This document shows positions 10,158 to 19,002 of a stretch of DNA of 64,000 bases, piece by piece. The position numbers were made by a program, and so were the translations under genes. The notes beneath the pieces were generated by a model, which was not told the origin of the DNA, made no database searches, and saw only the letters and a list, made by a program, of their open reading frames with translations. Within the stretch, counting starts at the first letter, position 1; every line of letters starts with the position of its first letter. Origin of the DNA: Akkermansia muciniphila (GTDB taxonomy: Bacteria; Verrucomicrobiota; Verrucomicrobiia; Verrucomicrobiales; Akkermansiaceae); NCBI RefSeq assembly GCF_002884975.1, contig NZ_PJKB01000002.1, forward strand, positions 641,369-705,368. Direction: 5' to 3'.

Positions 10158-10353
10158 CGGATTTGGAATCCGGATTTGGAATCCGGCAAGTATGAAAAAG
10201 AGGCCAAATCAATAGGGAGATCAATGAATAACAAAGACCATCCACTACGCTAATAAAAGAACCAGAGCCGTCAAAAAATCATTATTTCCAACGAATTATG
10301 AATGCAATATATTAACCTTTAATATTTTTAATTGTTCGCGGATTCCAAATCCG
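10158..10353. repeat. inverted-repeat-bounded segment between divergent PEP-CTERM genes (candidate invertible promoter)
   Basis: Left arm CGGATTTGGAATCCG occurs twice in partial overlap (10158-10172 and 10171-10185). Right arm CGGATTCCAAATCCG (10339-10353) is the exact reverse complement. Including the outer TAG the match is 18 bases. The enclosed approximately 150 bases are AT-rich and non-coding and carry a sigma70-type promoter pointing right. The same architecture, with a different central triplet, occurs beside the other two PEP-CTERM genes. Invertibility is inferred, not observed. Confidence 0.7.
10285..10313 (+). promoter_or_regulatory. predicted promoter inside the invertible segment
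   Basis: TTTCCA at 10285-10290, a 17-base spacer and TATATT at 10308-10313. In the orientation given it would transcribe the right-hand PEP-CTERM gene with a leader of about 65 bases. If the segment inverts it would face the left-hand gene. Confidence 0.55.
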
Positions 10354-10385
10354 CTACAAAGCCTAAAAGGAAGAGGACAATAGAC

Positions 10386-11132
10386 ATGAAGAAAACACTA
10401 ACAATTTTAACCGTGCTCGGGACCTTTGCCGTTTCCTCCGAAGCTGCGACTGTTTTTAATTACTACACTCCCGGAGCAGACAATTACAATAGCGCCATTC
10501 ATGGGTTCTATCTGGGGCTGGATTCCTCCGCCCTGGCGCCCGTCTCCGGTTCCGGCTCTCCCGCCTCCCTGTCCGGAGATATCCGGCTGGACAGTTTTAC
10601 CCTGCGCGGGCCCAGCGGCAATACGGGCATTAACGTCGCTTACGGTTTTCTGGTGCTGAACGCTTCCGACAATTCGGTCATCGGCCTGAGCACCAATATG
10701 GGAACCTCCGGCAACGGGGTTAATCTGACGTTCAATTTCTCAGCTGTGGACGGTTCTTCCCTGATTCTTGACGCCGGCACGACGTACCGCTACCTGACCG
10801 TGAGCCAGGCCGTGATGGACATGATCAACGGAGATACGTCAAAAACGTACTTGTATGCTGCGGGAGGGACAGGCGCCCCTACTTCTTCCACGGATGGAGA
10901 TACGGTAACCATCAGCAACGGATTGACTGCTCCCGGCATTCGCGGTCATCATGACAGCGCGGGAGCGCCTGATGATTCCGTTGTTATTACGGGAGCCAAT
11001 GGAACCAATACCTTCAGCCCATTATCCCCCATTTTTACGGAGATCCGCGGGGAAGTGGTTCCGGAACCCGCTACGGCCACGCTGGGCCTTCTGGGCCTGG
11101 CTGCCCTGATGATGCGCCGCCGCAGGGCCTGA
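10386..11132 (+). CDS. PEP-CTERM sorting-domain protein
   Basis: 248 aa from the ATG at 10386, preceded by AGGAAGAGGA as a likely ribosome binding site. Signal peptide MKKTLTILTVLGTFAVSS, then a serine/glycine/threonine-rich beta-sandwich-like ectodomain with no motif I recognise, then VVPEPATATLGLLGLA and the basic tail MMRRRRA, identical in its last 18 residues to the left-hand gene's C-terminus. Predicted to be exported, processed by exosortase and held at the cell surface. In the sequenced orientation the promoter at 10285-10313 points to this gene. Followed by a strong terminator. Confidence 0.85.
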   Translation: MKKTLTILTVLGTFAVSSEAATVFNYYTPGADNYNSAIHGFYLGLDSSALAPVSGSGSPASLSGDIRLDSFTLRGPSGNTGINVAYGFLVLNASDNSVIGLSTNMGTSGNGVNLTFNFSAVDGSSLILDAGTTYRYLTVSQAVMDMINGDTSKTYLYAAGGTGAPTSSTDGDTVTISNGLTAPGIRGHHDSAGAPDDSVVITGANGTNTFSPLSPIFTEIRGEVVPEPATATLGLLGLAALMMRRRRA

Positions 11133-11156
11133 GCCCGGATGGAAGGCATTTGACGG

Positions 11157-11192
11157 ATAAGGGCTGTTCTCATGGAACAGCCCTTATTTTTT
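11157..11192 (+). terminator. rho-independent terminator of the right-hand PEP-CTERM gene
   Basis: Perfect 13-bp arms ATAAGGGCTGTTC and GAACAGCCCTTAT, 5-base loop, then TTTTTT. The A/T content of the outer stem lets it also serve the convergent GNAT gene. Confidence 0.92.
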
Positions 11193-11271
11193 ACCCCCGG
11201 AAAAAGGGCTGCGAATTTAACGTATCCGGATGCGGGATTCATGCCCTCCGGAGGGTACGGGATTCCCGGTT

Positions 11272-11928
11272 TCAGGTTCCCGCATCCGCTTTTCTCCGCA
11301 TGGCGGCAATTTTCTCAAAGCGCTTTTGCGACGGAGTGCCGGAGACCATTTCCTTTACCGGGAAATGCCGGTCAAATTCAGCGGCGCACTTTTCATCAAG
11401 ATCATACACGGCGGCTTCCACATAACGGCCCTTCATGCCTGACAGGGCACCTTCCTGCAATTCGCAGGCCTGGAGGGCCACCGCATACATATTATCCGCC
11501 GTTCTGATGCCCAGCGTTTCCGCGGGTACGAACCCGTGGCGTGAATAGTAGTCCGGGTCGCCGTAGAGCAGAATGGCGCGGAACCCCATTTCTCGCGCCC
11601 TTTCTTTGGTATGGCCGATCATCTGCCGTCCAATCCCCCGGCGCTGGTATTCCGGAAGAACGGAAATGGGCCCCATGCCCAGCACCTCGCATTCCTTCCC
11701 GTCATCTGTCCTGATGACGGATTTTACATAAACGATGTTCCCGACGATGCGGCCGCCGTGGACGGCTACCACATCCAGCTCCGGGATAAAGGAGGGGCTG
11801 CCGCGCATGATATGGAGCAGGTAATGTTCATTGCAGCCGGGGGAATAATGGTTCCAGAACGCTTCCCGCGTGGCATTTTCCGTTTCAGCATAGTCTGCGG
11901 GCTGCTCTGTTCTTAATTCAATAGCCAT
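11272..11928 (-). CDS. GNAT-family N-acetyltransferase
   Basis: 218 aa, cytoplasmic. The acetyl-CoA binding loop is LPEYQRRGIGRQMIGH (R/Q-x-x-G-x-G/A motif), preceded by the beta-strand VLGMGPISV and followed by ILLYGDPDYYSRHGFVPA, which is the typical end of a YhbS-type GNAT domain. The remaining C-terminal 70 residues carry a small extra region common in this group. The acceptor is unknown. It stands 13 bases downstream of the sulfatase-modifying-factor-fold gene and is likely cotranscribed with it. Confidence 0.88.
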   Translation of the reverse strand: MAIELRTEQPADYAETENATREAFWNHYSPGCNEHYLLHIMRGSPSFIPELDVVAVHGGRIVGNIVYVKSVIRTDDGKECEVLGMGPISVLPEYQRRGIGRQMIGHTKERAREMGFRAILLYGDPDYYSRHGFVPAETLGIRTADNMYAVALQACELQEGALSGMKGRYVEAAVYDLDEKCAAEFDRHFPVKEMVSGTPSQKRFEKIAAMRRKADAGT

Positions 11929-11941
11929 AAAAAGTTTTTCT

Positions 11942-13144
<1,203 letters not shown>

Positions 13145-13167
13145 GGGATGGTGGTTGGGCCGGAGCC

Positions 13168-13914
13168 TTACATCGTCATGCCCCCGTCACAGGCGATGAC
13201 CTGTCCGGTGATGTAGCGGGCATCGTTAGAGGCAAGGAAGGCCGCCAGGGCGGCGATGTCTTCCACGGAGCCCTGTTCCTTCAGGGGAATTTTCTTGACG
13301 ATTTCTTCCTTGAGGTTGTCCGGAATGGCGTTGGACATTTCCGTGGAAATGAAGCCGGGAGCGATGGCGTTGCACGTCACCCTGCGCGGCGCGAATTCCA
13401 GGGCCAGGGACTTGCTGAAGCCAATCAGCCCGGCCTTGGAGGCGGCGTAGTTGGCCTGCCCGATGTTGCCCACGAGGCCGATGACGGAACTCATGTTAAT
13501 GATGCGTCCGGCAGGGGACTTCATCAGCACGCGCTGCAGGGCCTTCACCGTATTGAACGCGCTTTTCAGGTTGGTATCCATGACGGCGTCCCAGTCTTCC
13601 TCCTTCATGCGGAGCATGAGGGAATCACGGGTGATGCCGGCGTTGTTCACTAGAATGTCAATCTGCGGGAAATCCTTCAGGATGGCGGAGACGGTTTCCT
13701 GAACGGCGGCGTAGTCCGCCACGTCGCAGGGATAGGCCTTGCAGGAGTCCGGGAATTCCTTGTTAATCTCTTCTGCGGCTCCTCCGCAGCTTGACGGGCT
13801 GCGGCTGATCAGGATGACTTTGGCTCCTTCCGAAGCGAAGCGGCGGGCGATGGCATTGCCGATGCCGCGGCCTGCCCCGGTAACGATGGCTGTTTTACCT
13901 GCTAACTTTTGCAT
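13168..13914 (-). CDS. fabG: 3-oxoacyl-[acyl-carrier-protein] reductase
   Basis: 248 aa from the ATG at 13914 (MQKLAGKTAIVTG); the upstream in-frame ATG would add nine residues not usual in the family. Short-chain dehydrogenase: TGAGRGIG binds NADPH, NNAG stabilises the fold, and S with YAASK form the catalytic Ser-Tyr-Lys. Reduces 3-ketoacyl-ACP in fatty acid elongation in the cytoplasm, so it works with the AcpP encoded near the left of the window. The end AARYITGQ-type stretch and DGGMTM C-terminus are typical of FabG. Confidence 0.94.
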   Translation of the reverse strand: MQKLAGKTAIVTGAGRGIGNAIARRFASEGAKVILISRSPSSCGGAAEEINKEFPDSCKAYPCDVADYAAVQETVSAILKDFPQIDILVNNAGITRDSLMLRMKEEDWDAVMDTNLKSAFNTVKALQRVLMKSPAGRIINMSSVIGLVGNIGQANYAASKAGLIGFSKSLALEFAPRRVTCNAIAPGFISTEMSNAIPDNLKEEIVKKIPLKEQGSVEDIAALAAFLASNDARYITGQVIACDGGMTM

Positions 13915-14019
13915 GTTACCCACAGTAAACCCGTTTTTCACGGTTCCGGCAAGCTTGAAATGGAAGCGGGAAAGGGCGGTTGTTCTCCACGGCTTTTCCT
14001 GTATGGGCGCCTTTTTTGG

Positions 14020-14577
14020 TCAATTCGGCGGGAGGAGGCCTTCAGGGTTGGGAGAAAGAACGTTTCCGGCTGGAGCTGGCGTATTGTCCTCCTCCGGTTC
14101 CGCCACATCTTCATCCGGTTCGACGAGTTCGCTGAATTCATCCGAGTTTTCCAAAATGTCCTTTAAGGCGGCGGAGCCGTAATAGCGGGCTTCCAGCAGC
14201 CGCTGGCCCTCCTTTTCACAGCGTTCGCTCAGCATGTCCATCCGTTCCTCCATTTTTTCTGACAGGGCGTCCATTTTTTCCTTTTCCGCCTCGGTCAATT
14301 TTTCCCGTAAGTCCCTGAGGCGCTGAATGTCCTTCTGGATGCCCTGCAGCTTCTTGACGGCCTTGTCCCCGCTTTCCTTGTCCTGTACTGCCGCCAGCGT
14401 CTGCTGGACGTCAATGGCTACGGAAAAGGCCTGGTTGAGGAGGGAATCCGCGGACGGAGTTTTTTCCGCCGGGGCTGCCGGCGCGGGGGAAGCCGCCGGG
14501 GCGGCCGTTTCACCAAAGGCGAGCGGAACTCCGGCCACCAGGGCGGAAGCCAGAACAGGGAGAAGGAAAGTCTTCAT
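14020..14577 (-). CDS. secreted coiled-coil protein of unknown function
   Basis: 185 aa. Signal peptide (MKTFLLPVLASALVAGVPLA) followed by an Ala/Pro-rich linker, a heptad-patterned helical region (residues about 65-130, rich in K, E, L and M) predicted to form a coiled coil, and an acidic Glu/Asp/Pro-rich tail. I do not recognise a family. The start codon lies inside the 3' arm of a 12-bp hairpin (14574-14600), which may control its translation. It follows the ABC-F gene by 67 bases on the same strand. Confidence 0.72.
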   Translation of the reverse strand: MKTFLLPVLASALVAGVPLAFGETAAPAASPAPAAPAEKTPSADSLLNQAFSVAIDVQQTLAAVQDKESGDKAVKKLQGIQKDIQRLRDLREKLTEAEKEKMDALSEKMEERMDMLSERCEKEGQRLLEARYYGSAALKDILENSDEFSELVEPDEDVAEPEEDNTPAPAGNVLSPNPEGLLPPN

Positions 14578-14600
14578 CCTGCCTTTTTAAGGCAGGATGA
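14574..14600 (-). promoter_or_regulatory. hairpin burying the start codon of the coiled-coil protein gene
   Basis: Perfect 12-bp inverted repeat TCATCCTGCCTT / AAGGCAGGATGA with a 3-base loop. On the mRNA the 3' arm holds both the purine-rich AAGGCAGG (likely ribosome binding site) and the AUG. No T run follows, so it does not look like a terminator for the upstream ABC-F gene. Confidence 0.7.
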
Positions 14601-14644
14601 AACCCAGGGCAAGGAGAAAAGGGCGCCTGAAAAGGGGATGGCGT

Positions 14645-16255
14645 TTATTCCGCCGTGATGCCGCCCTTCTCGTCGTCCAGAATGCCTGACTTTTCCAGGT
14701 AATAATCGTAGCCTCCCGCGTAGGTGGTGATGGTTCCACGGTTCACGTGCAGGGTTTTCTCCGCCAGGGAGCGGATGAAGTGCACGTCGTGGGAGATGAA
14801 AACCAGGGTTCCTTCATAATGCTTCAGGGCCTGGACCAGGGCTTCCACGGACAGGAGGTCCAGGTGCGTGGTCGGTTCATCCATCAGCAGGAGATTGGGC
14901 GGGTCCACCAGGAACTTGACCAGGCTGAGGCGTGATTTTTCACCGCCGGAGAGCACGCTGACGCGCTTTTCCACATCCAGCCTCCGGAACAGGAAGGAGC
15001 CCAGGATGGAGCGGGCCTCCTCCTCGCGGATTTCAGCGTTGCACTTCATGATCTCCTCCAGCACGGTGTTTTCCGGATTCAGGTTTTCCGTACGGGCCTG
15101 GGAGAAGTAACCGATGCGCGTGGTGGTGCCGGGAGTGCGTTTGCCGGAGTCAATGGGGATGATGCCCGCCAGGATTTTCAGCAGGGTGGATTTGCCCGCG
15201 CCGTTGGGGCCTACCAGCACGGTGCGTTCTCCGCGTTCCACCAGCAGGTCCAGGTTTTCATAAACCTTGTGGTCGCCGTAGGACTGGCTGATTTTTTCCA
15301 GCTCCATGACTTTCTGGGTGCTGCGCGGCGGCTGGGGAAAGTTGAATTTGAACACTTTCCTGCGCGCCACGGGTTTCTGGATGACCTTCATCTTTTCCAG
15401 CTGCTTGATGCGGCTCTGCACCTGGCCTGCCTTGGAGTTGATGGAGCGGAAACGGTCGATAAACTCCTGAATGTGCGCGATTTCCTTCTGCTGGTTGCGG
15501 TAGGCGGCCTGAAGCTGTTCAAAGCGCAGGTCACGCTGTTTCAGGAAGTCCGAGTAATTGCCGCGGTATTCCACCAGTTCCTCGTTGTCGATGTCGTACA
15601 CGTTCTCCACCAGTTCATCCATGAAGTCCCGGTCGTGGGAAATCATCAGGATGGCGCCGGGGTAATTTTTCAGGTAGCGCTGGAACCACAGCAGGGAGAG
15701 GAGGTCCAGGTGGTTGGTCGGTTCGTCCAGCATCAGGAGGTCCGGTTCCAGGACGAGAAGCTTGGCCAGGTACGCGCGCATGATCCAGCCGCCGGACATT
15801 TCCCGCGCCGGGCGGTGGAAGTCGCTTTCGCGGAAGGCCAGCCCCTTGAGGATTTTCTTGGCCTTGGGCTCCAGTTGGTAGCCGTTGGCGGCATTAAAGG
15901 TGTCAATGGCTTCCGCATACTCCGGCGTGTCCGTTTTGTTGGCGTTTTCTGCCGTGCGGATGACGTGGATGGCCCGTTCCATTTCCGGCGTGATGCCCAT
16001 GGCTATCTCCAGCACGGTTTCATCCTTCGGCTCGCTGGCTTCCTGCGGAAGATAGCCCACCATGGCGTATTCATCCATGTTGATGGAGCCTTCATCCGGC
16101 GTATCCTCTCCCAGAATCATGCGGAACAGGGTAGACTTGCCTGCGCCGTTGGGGCCTACCAGGGCAACACGTTCCCCCCAGTTAATGGTCATTTCCGTTT
16201 CCCTGAACAGGGTGCGTCCGGCGTGTGATTTCGTGAGCTTTTTGATCGTCAGCAT
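14645..16255 (-). CDS. ABC-F family ATPase (ribosome-associated type)
   Basis: 536 aa from the ATG at 16255 (MLTIKKLTKSHAG). Two ATP-binding cassettes in one chain with no membrane domain: GPNGAGKST occurs in both halves, signature motifs are MSGGW and LSGGEKSRL, and Walker B regions read LLMLDEPTNHLDL and LLLMDEPTTHLDL. The linker between them (about residues 225-310, lysine/arginine/glutamine rich) is the ribosome-binding P-site tRNA interaction motif of ABC-F proteins. Members act as translation factors at the ribosomal E site, or as antibiotic-resistance proteins; the close match to the YbiT/EttA style suggests a housekeeping translation role. Subfamily is uncertain. Confidence 0.92.
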   Translation of the reverse strand: MLTIKKLTKSHAGRTLFRETEMTINWGERVALVGPNGAGKSTLFRMILGEDTPDEGSINMDEYAMVGYLPQEASEPKDETVLEIAMGITPEMERAIHVIRTAENANKTDTPEYAEAIDTFNAANGYQLEPKAKKILKGLAFRESDFHRPAREMSGGWIMRAYLAKLLVLEPDLLMLDEPTNHLDLLSLLWFQRYLKNYPGAILMISHDRDFMDELVENVYDIDNEELVEYRGNYSDFLKQRDLRFEQLQAAYRNQQKEIAHIQEFIDRFRSINSKAGQVQSRIKQLEKMKVIQKPVARRKVFKFNFPQPPRSTQKVMELEKISQSYGDHKVYENLDLLVERGERTVLVGPNGAGKSTLLKILAGIIPIDSGKRTPGTTTRIGYFSQARTENLNPENTVLEEIMKCNAEIREEEARSILGSFLFRRLDVEKRVSVLSGGEKSRLSLVKFLVDPPNLLLMDEPTTHLDLLSVEALVQALKHYEGTLVFISHDVHFIRSLAEKTLHVNRGTITTYAGGYDYYLEKSGILDDEKGGITAE

Positions 16256-16377
16256 GGTGAAGAAGGGCGGCATTCTACCGGGCCGGAAAGGGGAAGGCAA
16301 GAGCCGTCAGGGCGGCAGCGGGCATTTTTGAAAGCTTTACTGGATTTTTACACGCAATCTGCTAGCCTTGGCGCGCC

Positions 16378-17127
16378 ATGCCGACCATGCAGACATTCAG
16401 GCTTTTACTTGCCGCCGCCCTTTTGTGCGGGTGGAGTTCCTGCTGTACTCCCCCGGATGAGGACTTTGTACAAAAACCTTACGTGCAGCGGCAGATGTCC
16501 GGCCTGGCGAATGACTTTCTGGCCCTGCTTCCGCCTGAGAAGGCCGCTCTTCCCGCCGCCCGGGAAGAGGCCAAATGGCTGGCTGACACGGCTGTGGTGC
16601 AGTCCGCCGCCATTGCCCGGGAGAACAGGATTGTGCTGTTCGGCTGGCTGAACAACATCCTGGTTAACTCCAACATGCGGGACCGCGGCCTCTGCTGGCA
16701 GGTCCAGCAGGATTTGTACCGCGACATGCGCCGCCGCCCCGTGAAGTTTTTCCGGGTAGGCCTGACCATCCGCGACCGTGGAACGGGCAGGGAGCACAGT
16801 TGCGTGTACGTGAACGCCGCTGGCGGGGGATTGCAGGATTCCATCGTCCTGGACGCCTGGAAAAACTGCGGGCACCTGGTGGTGCTGAAGCAGAAGGACC
16901 GGGAAGGCAGGAAATGGGAGGAGGACTGGCGGGAACCTTTCGTATCCAAGGCATTTCCGGAAGGGCATTCCTACGGAATGGACCATCACCTGGTCTGGCC
17001 CGGCTGGGCTAAAAAACGCCCGATGCTGATACAAAGGATGTTCCAGTCCAGCCAGCAGGAAGAGGCCAAGTCCTCAAGCCCCGCGGCTGACGGCGGTAAA
17101 CAGGCCGTTGAAAAGGGCCGGAGCTGA
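16378..17127 (+). CDS. hypothetical lipoprotein
   Basis: 249 aa. Signal peptide (MQTFRLLLAAALLCGWSSCC region) with a lipobox-like stretch ending in cysteine, so probably membrane anchored; an ATG three codons in (16387) is an alternative start. The rest is a soluble domain of mixed alpha/beta character (RVGLTIRDRGTGREHSCVYV, HLVWPGW) which I do not recognise, with a low-complexity Ser/Lys/Gln tail. Divergent from the ABC-F gene; stands alone as a transcript. Confidence 0.7.
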   Translation: MPTMQTFRLLLAAALLCGWSSCCTPPDEDFVQKPYVQRQMSGLANDFLALLPPEKAALPAAREEAKWLADTAVVQSAAIARENRIVLFGWLNNILVNSNMRDRGLCWQVQQDLYRDMRRRPVKFFRVGLTIRDRGTGREHSCVYVNAAGGGLQDSIVLDAWKNCGHLVVLKQKDREGRKWEEDWREPFVSKAFPEGHSYGMDHHLVWPGWAKKRPMLIQRMFQSSQQEEAKSSSPAADGGKQAVEKGRS

Positions 17128-17253
17128 TGATTGCAGCCGCCCATGGCGGCTGGGACGGCGTGCCCGGTTATTGCCCCGGGGAACGCTGTGCCCGTTTTTT
17201 ACGTGAAATACGGGTGAACCGGGGAATGACGGCTGAAACCCGGATTCAGGGCA

Positions 17254-17287
17254 AATAAAAACGCACTCAGTGCGTACACCGAGTGCG
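17254..17287 (-). terminator. terminator of the mini-lipoprotein gene
   Basis: Arms CGCACTC (17262-17268) and GAGTGCG (17281-17287), followed on the minus strand by TTTTTATTT. A second hairpin (GCAGGGC/GCCCTGC, 17314-17329) lies between it and the stop codon. Confidence 0.75.
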
Positions 17288-17336
17288 GATTAATTGGATG
17301 ATTTGCTAATGTTGCAGGGCAAGCCCTGCTGCAAAC

Positions 17337-17465
17337 TTACTTGCCCTTGGCCTGCACAACCGGAGCGGGAGCAGGAGTGGTGGTTTGCTGCTGCTGCTGC
17401 TGCTGGGAGCAAGAAGCAACCAGGCAAGCGGCGCCGGCGATGGCGAGGATAGCGATGTTCTTCAT
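17337..17465 (-). CDS. 42-residue lipoprotein with poly-glutamine tract
   Basis: Reads MKNIAILAIAGAACLVASCS, then seven glutamines, TTTPAPAPVVQAKGK and stop. The N-terminus is a complete lipoprotein signal peptide with lipobox LVASC, so the mature lipopeptide is only about 24 residues, comparable in size to entericidins and small Lpp-like proteins. Six of the seven glutamine codons are CAG, giving a triplet repeat that could vary in length. A hairpin and a terminator follow, which supports it as a real gene. Function is unknown. Likely role: small envelope lipoprotein. Confidence 0.75.
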   Translation of the reverse strand: MKNIAILAIAGAACLVASCSQQQQQQQTTTPAPAPVVQAKGK

Positions 17466-17593
17466 AATTCGAATTAAATACAGTGTTTGTTAACTACTGG
17501 AACCTCCGCATCCACGGAGGTTTGCTGGGACCAATGTAAATGGTGGCAAGTAGAAATCAAGAGATTTTCTTGTTCCATGTCACGGCATTACAG

Positions 17594-17634
17594 AAAAGAG
17601 CAGGGCCCCCGGTTTCAGGAGCCCTGCTCTTTTT
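17594..17634 (-). terminator. terminator of hpf (bidirectional form)
   Basis: Arms AAAAGAGCAGGGC and GCCCTGCTCTTTTT around a 14-base loop, symmetric A and T runs. It lies 45 bases past the hpf stop on the minus strand. Confidence 0.85.
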
Positions 17635-17678
17635 GATCCATTATGGAAAACGGCCAGTTTTAAAACCGTTTTTTACGG

Positions 17679-18272
17679 TTATAATGTGGTGCCGAGTTCA
17701 ATAATGGAGTAGTCACCGTCCGGGCGGCGGTACACGATCTGGAGCACGTCGCGGCGCGCATTCCTATAGAGCACGAAGGGCTTGTCGGAAAGTTCCAGTT
17801 CCATGATGGCTTCCTCCTTGTAAAGCTTTTTGAGATTGTAGCTTTCCCTGTGAATGAGCAGGGGTTCCGGGTCTTCCTTGGACTCTCCGGGGTAATCCAG
17901 TACGGAATCGTCATACACCGTTTCATCCAGCTTGCGGATGGTTTCCTGGTGATGGGGACGGTAATTTTTCATCAGGCGCGTCTTGTGCTTGCGCATGCGG
18001 CGCATGATTTTAGTGATCGTTTCATCAATGCAGGCGTACATGTCCGTCCCTTCCGTGGAAGCGTCAATGGTGATGTGGTCGGAGCAGAACAGGATCACCT
18101 GGGAAATCTTGCGGTCGCGTTGCACATCAAGCAATACTTTAACCTCCATAATGCGCGGGAAGTCCAGCCGGATCCCCTCAATCTTTTTCGTCACGAATTC
18201 CCGGATCGCGTCTGTGACTTCCACGTGACGGCCCGTGATCGTAATGGGTGTGTTTACGTTTACCTTTTGCAT
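17679..18272 (-). CDS. hpf: ribosome hibernation promoting factor, long form
   Basis: 197 aa. N-terminal domain (ITITGRHVEVTDAIREFV, ending near residue 105) binds the decoding centre. C-terminal domain (residues about 140-195, with KPFVLYRNARRDVLQIVYRR and DGDYSIIEL) dimerises to make inactive 100S ribosomes. This two-domain architecture is the long HPF found outside gammaproteobacteria. AAAGAGG about 8 bases before the ATG is a good ribosome binding site. Likely induced in stationary phase. Confidence 0.95.
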   Translation of the reverse strand: MQKVNVNTPITITGRHVEVTDAIREFVTKKIEGIRLDFPRIMEVKVLLDVQRDRKISQVILFCSDHITIDASTEGTDMYACIDETITKIMRRMRKHKTRLMKNYRPHHQETIRKLDETVYDDSVLDYPGESKEDPEPLLIHRESYNLKKLYKEEAIMELELSDKPFVLYRNARRDVLQIVYRRPDGDYSIIELGTTL

Positions 18273-18328
18273 TGTCGTACCTCTTTCTAGTTGATGTTAA
18301 TGCGCGGAACCCAGTCCGCACCTTTCAA

Positions 18329-18356
18329 GATATACTGATTTGACAATGTTTGTCGA
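18329..18356 (-). promoter_or_regulatory. predicted hpf promoter
   Basis: On the minus strand TCGACA (18351-18356), a 16-base spacer and TATATC (18329-18334), about 57 bases upstream of the hpf start. Moderate match only. Confidence 0.4.
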
Positions 18357-18562
18357 GGAATCCTTTCTTTTTTTCCGTGTGCGCGGCAGGGGTCTTCTTT
18401 ATGCCACTCCGCGTTTGCGGAAGAGTGGCGCGCGTCCTACCTGTTGTGATCCAAGCCGCCGCAGGGGAAGTGCGTTTTGATGCGGTCCTGCGCCGCCCCC
18501 GGAAAGCGTTTCCGGGCTTCTGTCATACGGGTGGAACCGTAAAAATTTTTATATGAAAATAC

Positions 18563-18590
18563 TTGACACGCGGCTGGAATAGGTTAAAAC
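18563..18590 (+). promoter_or_regulatory. predicted tRNA-fMet promoter
   Basis: Perfect -35 TTGACA at 18563-18568, 16-base spacer, TAAAAC at 18585-18590. Its start point would fall about 25 bases before the tRNA. Confidence 0.6.
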
Positions 18591-18623
18591 AATCCCGCAC
18601 TCCTCTACGGATGCTCTCTAAAT

Positions 18624-18700
<77 letters not shown>

Positions 18701-18703
18701 TTT

Positions 18704-18740
18704 GAAAGCCCTGCAAGTCAAAAGCTTGCAGGGCTTTTTC
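18704..18740 (+). terminator. terminator of tRNA-fMet
   Basis: Arms AAAGCCCTGCAAG and CTTGCAGGGCTTT, 7-base loop, followed by a T run. Starts 4 bases after the CCA. Confidence 0.93.
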
Positions 18741-19002
18741 GTGTCCGCGTGCCGTACACGCTGTAGAAATCCCTTAAAAGGGTCATCCTTGAAAGGGAAC
18801 CCGGAGTGGGCGGGTATTTCTGGGACTGATGGAATGCCGGCGCGCCGTTACTTGCTTTCTTTGGCCTTGTGGCGATTACAGACAAAGAGTATGGTGCCGC
18901 AAGATAAACTGCGCCGTGGACGGCATGATGAATGAAAACGATCATTTGCCTTCCTCCGCTCCGCCGTTCCGGCTGAATCATATTACATAAAATACTACAA
19001 TA

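Noticed and set aside
10093-10385. MITE or insertion-sequence terminal repeats instead of an invertible segment
   Set aside because: The inner and outer bases differ from locus to locus, no target duplication is seen, interiors are unrelated, and all three lie just upstream of PEP-CTERM genes, which fits switching better than transposition. Not fully excluded.
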